51,524 nucleotides of DNA. Origin: Candidatus Gastranaerophilales bacterium (GTDB lineage Bacteria > Cyanobacteriota > Vampirovibrionia > Gastranaerophilales > Gastranaerophilaceae). The position numbers and the translations under genes are program-made. Of the stretch, positions 7,293 to 16,592 are shown one piece after another (the first letter of the stretch is position 1; every line of letters starts with the position of its first letter). The DNA is taken from assembly GCA_944323875.1 (NCBI GenBank), contig CALUUH010000012.1:1-51524 (forward strand), written 5' to 3'. A model generated the notes under the pieces. It worked only from the letters and a program-made list of their open reading frames with translations. It had not been told where the DNA came from and ran no database searches.

Positions 7293-8068
7293 TAGATCGG
7301 GATCAAATAAGACAACAGGATCTTTACCTTATAAATGACAGTTTTCAAAATAGAAAGCAGTATAATATTCCTAAAGCGCAGTTGGTTATCGCAGACATTC
7401 CATATAATGTCGGAAACAATGCTTATGCAAGTAGTGTGCGTTGGTATAAAGACGGGGATATTAAAAACGGGGAAAGTGAATTTGCAAACTCACAATTCTT
7501 TGATACTGACAAAAATTTCAATCTTCACGAATTTTTTCATTTTTGTTCTAAACTAATTAAGCCCGAGCCCAAAGAAAAGAATAAAGCTGGTGCGTTAATA
7601 GTATTCTGTGCATTTGAACAACAATTTGAATTAATAAATCTTGCTAAACAGTTTAATTTTAAAAATTATATACCCTTGTCATTTTATAAAAACTATAGTC
7701 CGCAAGTTTTAAAAGCTAATATGCGTATTGTTGGAAATACGGAATATGCATTGCTATTCTATCGAGATAAATTACCAAAATTCAACAATAATCACAAAAT
7801 GATATTTAACTCAATGCCATACATCAAGGATAACAATATAGTAAAAATACATCCAACACAAAAAAGTACAAAGGTATTAAAGCAACTTATAAGTTTATTT
7901 ACGGATGTTGGTGATGTTGTTATTGATCCTTGTGCCGGCAGTGGGTCAACCCTGATCGCTGCAGCCGAGCTTAATAGAAAGGCTTATGGATTTGAGATAA
8001 AAAAAGAATTTGTAGCTAAATTTAATACAATGCTAAAAACGAATATTCAAAAGAATTTATTTGCTTAA
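7289..8068 (+). CDS. Orphan phage DNA methyltransferase (beta class, N6-A or N4-C)
   Basis: The 259-aa protein has the methyltransferase catalytic motif IV as DIPYN at residues 36-40 (usual form DPPY). The HPTQKS motif at 188-193 and the AdoMet-binding motif I as DPCAGSGST at 213-221 follow. The order IV-target region-I defines the beta class, which methylates adenine N6 or cytosine N4. No restriction enzyme gene is near, so it probably protects the element from host restriction or regulates its genes. Its ATG overlaps the stop of the upstream broken HTH frame (ATGA). A hairpin follows at 8094-8115. Confidence 0.85.
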   Translation: MIDRDQIRQQDLYLINDSFQNRKQYNIPKAQLVIADIPYNVGNNAYASSVRWYKDGDIKNGESEFANSQFFDTDKNFNLHEFFHFCSKLIKPEPKEKNKAGALIVFCAFEQQFELINLAKQFNFKNYIPLSFYKNYSPQVLKANMRIVGNTEYALLFYRDKLPKFNNNHKMIFNSMPYIKDNNIVKIHPTQKSTKVLKQLISLFTDVGDVVIDPCAGSGSTLIAAAELNRKAYGFEIKKEFVAKFNTMLKTNIQKNLFA

Positions 8069-8093
8069 GATTTACGGAAATAATGACTAAAAT

Positions 8094-8115
8094 CAGGCGG
8101 AAGCCCTTTCGCCTG
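8094..8115 (+). terminator. Possible weak terminator hairpin after the methyltransferase
   Basis: CAGGCG (8094-8099) pairs with CGCCTG (8110-8115) around a 10-base loop. There is no T tract directly after it, so intrinsic termination is uncertain; it may instead stabilise the transcript end. Confidence 0.4.
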
Positions 8116-8156
8116 TTACAAAAATTCATGAAGTTATTTTAAAAAGGAGAAAATAT

Positions 8157-8360
8157 ATGAAAAATAATGTTATATCACTTAATAATGATGTTTCAAGTAG
8201 AAGATTTTTGCGAGCAAAAGATATTCAGAAATTTTTTAATATAGCTCGAGCAACTGTGGATAATTGGGCCAAATATGGATATTTAACCCGTCATAAAATT
8301 GGCCGAAATGTATTTTATGAAGCAGAAGAAGTCGAAAAATTAAAAAGGATAGGGGTATAA
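8157..8360 (+). CDS. Excisionase-like / MerR-fold HTH protein
   Basis: The 67-aa product carries FLRAKDIQKFFNIARATVDNWAKYGYLTRHKIGRNVFY, the winged-helix pattern of small excisionase and MerR-like (HTH_17) DNA-binding proteins. AAAAGGAG precedes ATG. It lies one base upstream of the integrase in the same direction, the usual place for a directionality factor. Excisionase function is inferred from size, fold and position. Confidence 0.75.
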   Translation: MKNNVISLNNDVSSRRFLRAKDIQKFFNIARATVDNWAKYGYLTRHKIGRNVFYEAEEVEKLKRIGV

Positions 8361-8361
8361 A

Positions 8362-9477
8362 ATGGCAAGTATAAGAAAAAGAACCTGGAAAAATAAATCA
8401 GGAACACATATTTGTTATGAAATAAACTATGTTATTGATGGCAAACAATATCGGAAAAGTGGTTATAAATCATTAATAGAAGCGCAGCTAGACTTGCCTA
8501 ATGTTATTTTGGATAATAGTTCAGATATTAAATTTTCTATTTTGGCAAATGATTATTTGAACCGTCATTGCGAGTTAAATTGTAAACCTTCAACAAAAGC
8601 CTTATATGAGAATTATTTAAAAGTGAATTTAGCGGAAATAAAAGCCAAAAAAGCACGAGAAATAAAAAGACGAGATATAGAAACATTAATATTATTTTTA
8701 AAGGGCAAAGGATTAAGTAATAAAACTATTAACGGCATTATTACTTTTGTTCAAGCGGTATTAAATTATGGTGTCGATAACAGTTTTTTGAAAGAGAATC
8801 CAATAGCTAAATTTAAAAAACTACCGCAGACTAAACCTACCGTGCATTTTTTAAACGAAATACAGATAAAAGTTTTTTTAAAACTGGCAAAAGAATATTC
8901 AACAATGTATTATTCCTTTTTTGCCACCGCTTTATTCACTGGGATGAGACGCGGTGAATTGCTAGGACTGGAATGGTCGGATATTGATTTTAAGAGAGGT
9001 AAAATTAGTGTAAATAAACAAATATATAAGGGTGTGAAACAGTCAACAAAAACGAATAAAGAACGTATAATTGATATTTCAGAAAATTTGCTTGAAATTT
9101 TAAAGGAATATAAGATAAAAAATACGACATTTTCTAAATTAGTTTTTCATAATAAATCTGGAGGCCCATTGCATCCTTACAATATGGAGCAGTGGTATTT
9201 TCATCCTTTAATCCGACGATGCAATGAAATACTTGACGAAGAAAACCAGATTAAAAGGTTGAGATTTCATGATCTAAGACATACATATGCAACCTATTTA
9301 CTTTCCAACGGAGTTCCTGTAAAATATGTACAGGAACAGTTGGGGCATGCCACAGCGCGGATGACGTTAGATACATATGCGAGTGTTATGCCGAGTGTAA
9401 AATTTGAAGCACTTGATTTGCTAAAAAGACTACAAAAAAATGAAGTAATTGAGCACAAATTGAGCACGAAAGACTGA
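8362..9477 (+). CDS. int: Tyrosine recombinase (phage integrase)
   Basis: The 371-aa protein has an N-terminal arm-type DNA-binding region (MASIRKRTWKNKSGTH, YVIDGKQYRKSGYKS), a SAM-like core-binding domain (about 55-150) and a catalytic domain. The catalytic residues are visible: R196 in FTGMRRGELLGLEW, H303 and R306 in HDLRHTYAT, H329 in QLGHA and the nucleophile Y339 in LDTYA. It would carry out site-specific integration and excision of the element. The gene ends 17 bases before tRNA-Ser, which is the likely attachment region. The att core cannot be mapped because the other element end is outside the window. Confidence 0.93.
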   Translation: MASIRKRTWKNKSGTHICYEINYVIDGKQYRKSGYKSLIEAQLDLPNVILDNSSDIKFSILANDYLNRHCELNCKPSTKALYENYLKVNLAEIKAKKAREIKRRDIETLILFLKGKGLSNKTINGIITFVQAVLNYGVDNSFLKENPIAKFKKLPQTKPTVHFLNEIQIKVFLKLAKEYSTMYYSFFATALFTGMRRGELLGLEWSDIDFKRGKISVNKQIYKGVKQSTKTNKERIIDISENLLEILKEYKIKNTTFSKLVFHNKSGGPLHPYNMEQWYFHPLIRRCNEILDEENQIKRLRFHDLRHTYATYLLSNGVPVKYVQEQLGHATARMTLDTYASVMPSVKFEALDLLKRLQKNEVIEHKLSTKD

Positions 9478-9494
9478 AACCCAATACTCACAAA

Positions 9495-9581
9495 GGAGAG
9501 GTGTCCGAGCGGCTTAAGGTGCAATCTTGGAAAGGTTGTGTGGGGGCAACTCCACCGAGGGTTCGAATCCCTCCCTCTCTG
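9495..9581 (+). tRNA. tRNA-Ser (anticodon GGA)
   Basis: The acceptor stem GGAGAGG (9495-9501) pairs with CCTCTCT (9574-9580), with one G-U pair. The anticodon arm is CAATC-TTGGAAA-GGTTG, giving anticodon GGA. A long variable arm (GTGGGGGCAACTCCAC) marks a class II tRNA, and the T arm is GAGGG-TTCGAAT-CCCTC. CCA is not encoded. The integrase gene lies just upstream, so this is the likely integration target of the element. Confidence 0.95.
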
Positions 9582-9845
9582 TTTTTGGGGAGATAATTAT
9601 TCCAGGCTATGTCAAGGCTGCAACAGAGAATAGAAAACTTTAACTGAGCCTTTTCCATCTTGGCAGATGAGGTCAGAGCTTACCAAAGTAATAGTATGAA
9701 TATTTTAACTCACATGGTTTTAATACAATCTTTTGAAGTTTTCTTTGAGCTCGTATGGAAAGTATTAAATTTAGACAAAGTTAACGCAATTGTGACAAAT
9801 ATTGCATTATAGACGTAAAGACATTTCAATAGAATAGGATAACTA
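9582..9845. other. Intergenic region after tRNA-Ser, possible promoter
   Basis: I see no gene here. It begins with a short T run after the tRNA and contains a region (about 9610-9700) with local inverted stretches such as GGCT and AGCC but no clear RNA family. Near the right end TTAACG (9781-9786) and CATTAT (9805-9810), 18 bases apart, could be a promoter for the glycan genes starting at 9846. This assignment is weak. Confidence 0.3.
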
Positions 9846-11057
9846 ATGGAAAAGAACAAGGTATTTATATTTAACCTCTGGCACACAATGAATAATTATG
9901 GTGCTAATCTGACAGCTTATGCATTGCAGGAAATTTTAAAAACACTCAATTACGATCCTGAATTGGTCAATAATGCCTTTCATAAGACAGAGAGAAAAAA
10001 CAAAAGCAGCAATTGCTCAATTCAATTCTGGAATAAATATTTGCAGACCTCAAAAAATTTTGTAAATGATGTTAATGCTTTAAATAACGAAGCAGACAAA
10101 TTCATTGTTGGGTCTGATCAGGTGTTCAGACCTATTTATATGGGACATAAAACAAGAGAGTACTTATTGGATTTTGTCAAACCCGATAGTAAAAAAATAG
10201 CGCTTGCCGCAAGTTTTGGTGTCGATAAAAATTACTTTTTAGAAGAAAATCCTAGAGAACAAGTAGAACAAATGAAAAAATCATTACAGTCATTTGACTA
10301 CGTATCTGTAAGAGAAAATGCCGGAGTTGAAATCTGCTGCGATATTATGGGTGTGGAAGCCGAGTGGATTATTGATCCGGTATTTATTTTAGATAAATCG
10401 TATTATGAAAAACTAATTTGTAATGCAACAGAGGATTATTCTGACAGAATAGTATCTTATGTACTTGATCCGAATGCTGATTACCGCCAGGCACGTAAGT
10501 ATCTTGAGAAACAATACAATACCAAAGTTGTCGAACTTGCCAACTCAAATACATCAGTTGAAAACTGGCTTTCTGCAATAAAAAATTGCAAATTCCTTGT
10601 TACGGATTCGTTTCATGGCACCTGTTTTGCGATAATGTTTAACAAACCTTTTATAGTCTGTCTTGCAAACAGGGGGAATGCAACGACAAGATTTGAGTCA
10701 ATTTTGTCGTTATTAAATATAGAAAATAAGTGTATCAATTCTTACAATGAAATTTTGCAAAAAGATTGTCTTTTTAGTTATGACTATGAACAGGTTAACC
10801 GAATAATTGAGCGAGAAGCGCAAAAAGGCTTAAATTTTCTTAAAAATGCGCTTGAAACGCCTGTAAAAGTAACTGAGAAAAAAGTTAATATTCGGATGGA
10901 ATATCTTGAATTCCTTGTGAAAAAGTTGCAGCATCAGGCAACTTTGAAATATCAAATTAAAAGAGCACTCTGGTACAAATGGCTTATAATATCTGATTAT
11001 ATGCCTTTGTTTTTACAAAATTTTATGGTTTACATAAGGAATAAATTTAATGGCTAA
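9846..11057 (+). CDS. Polysaccharide pyruvyl transferase family protein
   Basis: The 403-aa protein has the family hallmarks: an N-terminal WHTMNNYGANLTAYAL segment, VGSDQVFRP at 88-96, YVSVRENAG at 152-160, and TDSFHGTCFAIM from 253. The family (PF04230, WcaK/CsaB) includes enzymes adding pyruvate ketals to surface sugars and others of unproven reaction. The VGSDQVF-type branch usually sits beside an FrhB-like iron-sulfur protein, and one follows immediately with an 8-base overlap. The pair may act together on a glycan, but the reaction is not established. AGGA precedes ATG. Confidence 0.85.
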   Translation: MEKNKVFIFNLWHTMNNYGANLTAYALQEILKTLNYDPELVNNAFHKTERKNKSSNCSIQFWNKYLQTSKNFVNDVNALNNEADKFIVGSDQVFRPIYMGHKTREYLLDFVKPDSKKIALAASFGVDKNYFLEENPREQVEQMKKSLQSFDYVSVRENAGVEICCDIMGVEAEWIIDPVFILDKSYYEKLICNATEDYSDRIVSYVLDPNADYRQARKYLEKQYNTKVVELANSNTSVENWLSAIKNCKFLVTDSFHGTCFAIMFNKPFIVCLANRGNATTRFESILSLLNIENKCINSYNEILQKDCLFSYDYEQVNRIIEREAQKGLNFLKNALETPVKVTEKKVNIRMEYLEFLVKKLQHQATLKYQIKRALWYKWLIISDYMPLFLQNFMVYIRNKFNG

Positions 11058-12249
11058 ATTGAGAGTTAAGAATTGTACCGGCTGCGGTGCCTGCGCAAAT
11101 ATTTGTCATCAACAGGCAATAAGAATGGTTGAAGATGAAAGGGGATTTCTGAAGCCGCAAATCAATAAGAATAAATGCACTAACTGCGGTTTATGTGAAA
11201 AAATATGTCCGGCTTTGCATTATGAATCGGTTAACGCTTCTCTTCCTAAGGTCTGTGCTTTTATTAACAAGAACGAAAAAACACGATTTAAGTCAGCCTC
11301 CGGCGGAGTGTTTCCGGCTTTTGCAAATTATGCATTGAAGAACAACGGGATAGTTTTCGGTGCAATTTACGACAGTGATATGAAAGTTTGCCATACTAAA
11401 GGAGAAAGCAGAGAAGAAATATCTAAAATGCAATCGTCAAAGTATGTTCAAAGTGATACAAAATATACATATCAAGAGGCAAAAAACGCCCTAGATAACG
11501 GAAAATTTGTTTTATACACCGGTACTCCATGCCAGATAGCCGGTCTGAACTCTTATTTAGGCAAAGATTATGAAAAGTTACTCACAATAGAGGTAATTTG
11601 CCATGGTGTACCTTCCAGAAAAGTTTTTGAAATGTATAAGAAAGAATTTATGCAGCAACATAATGACAAAATTCTTGATATAAATATGAAAGATAAGGTA
11701 CCAGGCTGGAATGCGGCAATGATAAGGATTGCAACAGCCACTTCCGAATATTCTTTTAATTCTTCAGAAGATAGTTTTATGCTGAGTTTTTTGTATAATT
11801 TGAGTATCAATGCTCCTTGTGTGAATTGTAAGTTTAATAAACTTCCCCGAGTTGCTGATATAACCATGGGGGATTTCTGGGGAGTCGATGATTTTGACAA
11901 ATCTTTGAATGACGGCAAAGGAACTTCAATCGTTCTTATAAATTCGCCTAAAGGTGAAAAGTATTTTGATAAAATAGTTAAACACGAACAACCGCTAATA
12001 AAAGATGTACCTATTGAAGTGGCCGTAAGACAAAATGCTAATATCGTCCGCTCATCAGAACCGCATCACAAAAGAAAGCAGTTTTTTAAAGATGTAGCAA
12101 AAGGCAGCAAAACGCTGGAGGCATTAATTAAGAAATATCTTTTTGCAAGCAAGTATCCCAAAACGGTTATGGTTATATATAAAATCTTGCCGCCATGCAT
12201 TAAAAATCCGCTTCGCAAAATTGTTCAAAAACTTTTATTTAGATTATAA
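11050..12249 (+). CDS. F420 hydrogenase/dehydrogenase beta-subunit (FrhB)-like iron-sulfur protein
   Basis: Two ferredoxin-type cluster motifs stand at the N-terminus: C9-C12-C15-C19 (CTGCGACANIC) and C43-C46-C49-C53 (CTNCGLCEKIC). The FrhB-type domains follow, with SASGGVFPAFA, YTGTPCQIAGL and CHGVPSRKVF. A further cysteine-rich segment (APCVNCKFN) and TMGDFWG lie toward the C-terminus. Homologues in polysaccharide loci are thought to be flavin/iron-sulfur oxidoreductases acting with pyruvyltransferase-family proteins. It overlaps its upstream partner by 8 bases. The substrate is unknown; no F420 pathway gene is present here. Confidence 0.85.
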   Translation: MAKLRVKNCTGCGACANICHQQAIRMVEDERGFLKPQINKNKCTNCGLCEKICPALHYESVNASLPKVCAFINKNEKTRFKSASGGVFPAFANYALKNNGIVFGAIYDSDMKVCHTKGESREEISKMQSSKYVQSDTKYTYQEAKNALDNGKFVLYTGTPCQIAGLNSYLGKDYEKLLTIEVICHGVPSRKVFEMYKKEFMQQHNDKILDINMKDKVPGWNAAMIRIATATSEYSFNSSEDSFMLSFLYNLSINAPCVNCKFNKLPRVADITMGDFWGVDDFDKSLNDGKGTSIVLINSPKGEKYFDKIVKHEQPLIKDVPIEVAVRQNANIVRSSEPHHKRKQFFKDVAKGSKTLEALIKKYLFASKYPKTVMVIYKILPPCIKNPLRKIVQKLLFRL

Positions 12250-12262
12250 TAGGTAATCAATT

Positions 12263-14026
12263 ATGTTATTTAAATCTAAAAATAATAATTACTCGAAAAA
12301 GAATATACTGCTGTTATCGGACAAATTACAGGTAGAAAAAAGTGAAACCAATCTTCTTAATCTATCTAAAACTTTGATTGAAGCAGGATATTCTTGCACA
12401 GTTGTTTCGGCAAACGACAGCACTGAAAAAGAAATTTTTCAAAATGAAAATATTAAAACGGAAATACTTAACAGTGATTATAAAAAGCATTACGATAAAA
12501 TTATTGAATATGCAAAGTGTTTTGATTTAGTTATTGCAAATGGCGTTGATGCATACGATTTTGTTGAATTACTTAAAGGCAAAGTATCTCTTGTGTGGTA
12601 TATGCGTGAAACTGATAACACAATTGAGTTTATTGCAGGGAATGAATTAACACAAAGGCACCCCAATCGCTCATATCTAAATCTTTCAAATGCCGCCTAT
12701 CAACAAATTGTAAAAAGACTGATTGAGGAAAATACAAGCAATACGCATGTTGTATCTAATGAAAGAATTTCGCATTTTTTTCCGCTTTTTAAAAAGAAAA
12801 CGTTACTCATAAATTTAGGATTTATAAAGTTCCGTGTAACTTTGAATTTGAAATTTCTGCTGGGTAAAATATTCTCGTTCTCTGACAGTATTAATTACAA
12901 AACAATAACATTTTTATGGAAGCAGTATAGATTTGAATATTTGAGCCGCAAAAATATAGAAAATATAAATAAATTTCTGACACTGAATTTCAAAGAAAAT
13001 GCCATTCTTCTGGTCGAAATAAATGACTGCCATGGTGAAGTTCTACCGGGATACAGCAAATATTTTTCGGATTTGGGTTACAATGTGGATGTTGTTATGC
13101 CGCATACGGAATATTCTCTCAACCCTTTTGTGCGCTGCAAATCTGATAATCTGCATGTCTTTGAACTGAGTAAACTTGAGATAAAATATCTTTTGAAAAA
13201 CAAAAAAATTTCATCTTACAGATATATTGTATTTAATTCTGACATCACAATTAACTGTTTGCAGGACAAATTGTCAAGTTTATTTCAATATTTCGGTAAA
13301 ATCCAAAAGCCGCAAAAGGATTTTATAAGCGTGATACATCAACCGGAATATATTGATGATATAACACTGAATACCAGTAAAAATATCATTCTTGCGGATT
13401 TGCCGTTAAAACTTAATCCTAAACCCACTGTTGTCAATCCGCACTATTTCGGAAAAGTAAAAATTACACCTAAAAATGATGCAGTAACTGATTTTATTGT
13501 AATAGGCAGTATTCAAAAACAACGTAAAAATTATGATTTACTGATAGAGGCCGTACAGGGATTAGTAAACAAAGGTATCACCAATTTTAAAATAACAGTA
13601 ATTGGCCAGTATGGACATCTTGGTTACATGCCGGAAAATATATCTCAATACATAGATTTTCGGGGTAAACTTGATTTTGAAAACATGTTTTCAGCAATGG
13701 AGAGAGCGGATTTCTTTTTGCCGCTCCTTGATCCTGAAAATCCGGACCATGAAAGATATATAACAACAGGTACCTCCGGTTCCTTCCAGCTTATTTACGG
13801 ATTTGCCAAACCTTGTCTGATATGCAAAAAATTTGCGGATGTTCACGGGTTTACAAACTCAAACAGTATTATATATAATGCTAACAGCGATCTAGAAAAA
13901 TCTATGACGGATGCAATAAATATGTCATCAGATGTATATGCTGAAAAACAAAAGGAACTTAAACAGTACTCGCAGGATTTATATCAAAAATCCTTAGAGA
14001 ATTTGAGGGGAATGCTAAATGAGTAA
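12263..14026 (+). CDS. Two-domain glycosyltransferase, GT4-like C-terminal half
   Basis: This 587-aa protein has an N-terminal half (1-about 240) with a degenerate Rossmann-like glycosyltransferase start (KNILLLSDKLQVEKSETNLL). The C-terminal half (about 250-587) resembles retaining GT-B enzymes. It closely parallels the separate 378-aa protein at 17061-18197, sharing VVNPHYFG-VKITPKN and the nucleotide-sugar-binding-like GTSG-FQL-YGF-KPC segments. Thus the C-terminal half is a paralogue with an extra domain in front. It overlaps the next gene by 8 bases. The sugar and acceptor are unknown. Confidence 0.75.
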   Translation: MLFKSKNNNYSKKNILLLSDKLQVEKSETNLLNLSKTLIEAGYSCTVVSANDSTEKEIFQNENIKTEILNSDYKKHYDKIIEYAKCFDLVIANGVDAYDFVELLKGKVSLVWYMRETDNTIEFIAGNELTQRHPNRSYLNLSNAAYQQIVKRLIEENTSNTHVVSNERISHFFPLFKKKTLLINLGFIKFRVTLNLKFLLGKIFSFSDSINYKTITFLWKQYRFEYLSRKNIENINKFLTLNFKENAILLVEINDCHGEVLPGYSKYFSDLGYNVDVVMPHTEYSLNPFVRCKSDNLHVFELSKLEIKYLLKNKKISSYRYIVFNSDITINCLQDKLSSLFQYFGKIQKPQKDFISVIHQPEYIDDITLNTSKNIILADLPLKLNPKPTVVNPHYFGKVKITPKNDAVTDFIVIGSIQKQRKNYDLLIEAVQGLVNKGITNFKITVIGQYGHLGYMPENISQYIDFRGKLDFENMFSAMERADFFLPLLDPENPDHERYITTGTSGSFQLIYGFAKPCLICKKFADVHGFTNSNSIIYNANSDLEKSMTDAINMSSDVYAEKQKELKQYSQDLYQKSLENLRGMLNE

Positions 14027-16226
14027 TGAAAAAATATCTGTAATAATCCCTGTTTACAATGTAGAAAAATATCTACCCAAATGTTTGGACAGTCTAATTA
14101 ATCAAACATACCAAAATCTTGAAATTATTTGTATTGATGACGGTTCAACAGATACTTCGCCGCAAATCCTCAAAGAATATGCTCAAAAAGACTCTCGTAT
14201 AAAAATAATTACAAGTTGCAATGAGGGACTATCTGCTGCAAGAAATAAAGGATTGAAGCAGATGACAGGTGTATATGTATCATTTGTAGACAGTGACGAT
14301 TGGTTGGATGAAAAAACTTATGAAAAAGCTTTATCTCATTTTACAAAAGATGTAGATTCGGTTTGTTGGTTTGCCGCACTTGTACCCGATACCCCGAACA
14401 TTAATATAACATCCGACAAGAAAAAATATCATGACGTAAACTTTAAAGGGAAACTTCATCTCGATCAGAATAACTTTTTTGAACTGACAGTGACAGTTTG
14501 GAATAAAATATATAGAAAATCTATTATTGATAAATATAAAATTAATTTTGCTGTTGGACTTAATCATGAAGATTTTTCTTTTTTCACAAAGTATATGATT
14601 CTCGCACCTGATACATATTGTATAAATGAGTATTTATATTTTTATCGCCAAAGAGAAAACTCAATTACGACCGTAAATGCTGCGAAAAAGCTTAAATATC
14701 TTACAGATGGGATAAAGAATTTTGAACATACTTACGACTTTTTTAGACAAATTCCACTTACATTGCAACAAGAACTTATACTGGTAAAAATGTTTGAGAT
14801 TTGTTGCAGGCATGATTATGCTGAAGCTCCAAAATTTGCAGCCAAAAATGTATTAAAATATGCCAATAATCTTTTACCGCAAATAAGATTTCAAGGTGAT
14901 TATAATCTTAAGGAAATACTAAAAAATATATCAAGGAAAAAATTATTTAAACCGGGCTTAAAGCGGCGTCTCAGACAAAGATTTTTAAATCCGAAAAATT
15001 TTATATTTAAGCTTTGTCGTACTGTGCTTATACAACAGTTTGCAGAATGGCAGAATGAACAAAAAGAATTTATTGCAGATACGATATTTTCGATGAAAAA
15101 AATATTAAATAATCAGGCTGATGTTGAAATTAATATCGCTGCAAATATAAAATATCAGGTTGACAGGCAAATTTTGGAGTCTCTAAAGGCCCTTGACGAA
15201 TTTTATTTTTGGCCAAATTTTGGCAATATTGGAGATGTTGTTATTGCTTCTGCAGAATATCAACTGCTTGATAATAATGAACTCCGCTACAAAATATATA
15301 ATAACTCGCTAAATTTTAATATTAACGAACAGTTTGATCTTGTATACGGCGGGGGCGGCTTATTTGTAAAACATTGGAATTATCAATATGTTAAGGAAGT
15401 TTTTAAAAGTCAGAATTTAAGAAAAGCCGTTATTTTACCGGCCAGCTTTTTTGAATGTGATGATTTGCTGGAAGTATTAGATGAGAGATTTATTGTTTTT
15501 TGTCGGGAAAAGCGCAGTTATGAATACTGTAAATCTAAAAATACCAGAGCTCAATTCTTTTTGACAAATGATATGGTTTTCAGCCTTGATTTAGCACAAT
15601 GTAAAATAAACAATTCTAACAGGGCATTAATAAAAGAGCAGCTTGAAATTTTATCTGATGAACAGTTTCTATTTATACACAAAGAACGTTACCAAATATA
15701 TAAAGCTTTGTTTAAGCGGATTATGTCAGCATTGAATATAATCACTCTGGAGCACAATGGATTAAAACTGGGATATTTTTTGCGCGAAGACGCTGAAAAG
15801 GCACAACATGATGCATTTTACGTTCCATCTATAGATTTATCATCATTATTGTGCAGCACTTCCTGTGATAAGGGTATGGTAAATATTCTTTCCAAATTAT
15901 TTATGTGTTCGATAGACTGTTTAGACGTTATAGTGACTGACCGGCTTCATATAGGTTTATGCGCGGCTCTGCAGAACAAAAAAGTGTGTTTACTTGATAA
16001 TAATTACGGTAAACTTTCAGGTATTTTCGAACAAACTCTTAAAGACTTCCCGAATGTTAAATTTTTCAACAATATTGATGAGCTTAAAAGTGAACTTAAT
16101 TCAATATCCGGTCAAAGTGCTTCAAAACTTATGGAATACAGTGACATGTTGTCTTTTCCGGAATTTCTGCTTGAATATCTGTCAATCCGGCAAAATTTAA
16201 CTAAAATCACAGAGCTTCCTTTATAA
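14019..16226 (+). CDS. Fusion of GT2 glycosyltransferase and polysaccharide pyruvyl transferase
   Basis: The 735-aa product starts as a classical GT2 family inverting glycosyltransferase: VSVIIPVYNVEKYL-type strand, IICIDDGSTDTS, GLSAARNKG and the DxD-like FVDSDDW, covering residues 1-230. After a helical linker, residues about 390-720 form a pyruvyl-transferase-family domain with FWPNFGNIGDVVIASAEY, YGGGGLFVKHW and the C-terminal VTDRLHIGLCAALQNKK segment. A single protein may add a sugar and modify it with a ketal. GGGGA precedes ATG. It is the last plus-strand gene before the toxin-antitoxin pair. Confidence 0.82.
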   Translation: MSNEKISVIIPVYNVEKYLPKCLDSLINQTYQNLEIICIDDGSTDTSPQILKEYAQKDSRIKIITSCNEGLSAARNKGLKQMTGVYVSFVDSDDWLDEKTYEKALSHFTKDVDSVCWFAALVPDTPNINITSDKKKYHDVNFKGKLHLDQNNFFELTVTVWNKIYRKSIIDKYKINFAVGLNHEDFSFFTKYMILAPDTYCINEYLYFYRQRENSITTVNAAKKLKYLTDGIKNFEHTYDFFRQIPLTLQQELILVKMFEICCRHDYAEAPKFAAKNVLKYANNLLPQIRFQGDYNLKEILKNISRKKLFKPGLKRRLRQRFLNPKNFIFKLCRTVLIQQFAEWQNEQKEFIADTIFSMKKILNNQADVEINIAANIKYQVDRQILESLKALDEFYFWPNFGNIGDVVIASAEYQLLDNNELRYKIYNNSLNFNINEQFDLVYGGGGLFVKHWNYQYVKEVFKSQNLRKAVILPASFFECDDLLEVLDERFIVFCREKRSYEYCKSKNTRAQFFLTNDMVFSLDLAQCKINNSNRALIKEQLEILSDEQFLFIHKERYQIYKALFKRIMSALNIITLEHNGLKLGYFLREDAEKAQHDAFYVPSIDLSSLLCSTSCDKGMVNILSKLFMCSIDCLDVIVTDRLHIGLCAALQNKKVCLLDNNYGKLSGIFEQTLKDFPNVKFFNNIDELKSELNSISGQSASKLMEYSDMLSFPEFLLEYLSIRQNLTKITELPL

Positions 16227-16262
16227 ATCTCAAATTAATTTTTATAAATAGCGAAAGAAATA

Positions 16263-16592
16263 TTATGCAAATTTAACCTCTATTTCAGCGCCTAAGCCTC
16301 TGAGAATTTTCATTGTAGTATAAAAACTCGGTTGCACTTTGCCTTTTAAAATGTTAGACAGGTTAGAACGGTTCATATTCAAATCTTTTGCAAGCTGGCT
16401 CACTGTTGTACGTACTTTTACAACCCTTTCCAGTGCCTTGAAAAATAGTGTATAGTCACCGTTTTTTGCATAATCTTCAAGATTAAGACGCAAATACTCC
16501 TTCTGAATATCATTGTCCTGTAGTTGTTCAAGAATATGATCTTCAAAAGAAGGAAAATCATTTAATATCTTATTTATATTTAAGTTAGTCAT
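16263..16592 (-). CDS. Antidote of RelE/HigB-type toxin-antitoxin pair, HTH protein
   Basis: The 109-aa product ends in a helix-turn-helix, TVSQLAKDLNMNRSNLSNILKGK, followed by TMKILRGLGAEIEVKF, the pattern of 'addiction module antidote' (HigA-like) proteins. The N-terminal part (NLEDYAKNGDYTLFFKALERVV) is the usual antidote region. I start at ATG 16592, preceded on its strand by AGAAAGG; the frame is open further upstream but has no ribosome site. It overlaps the toxin gene by 8 bases. It should neutralise the toxin and repress the shared promoter. Confidence 0.82.
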   Translation of the reverse strand: MTNLNINKILNDFPSFEDHILEQLQDNDIQKEYLRLNLEDYAKNGDYTLFFKALERVVKVRTTVSQLAKDLNMNRSNLSNILKGKVQPSFYTTMKILRGLGAEIEVKFA

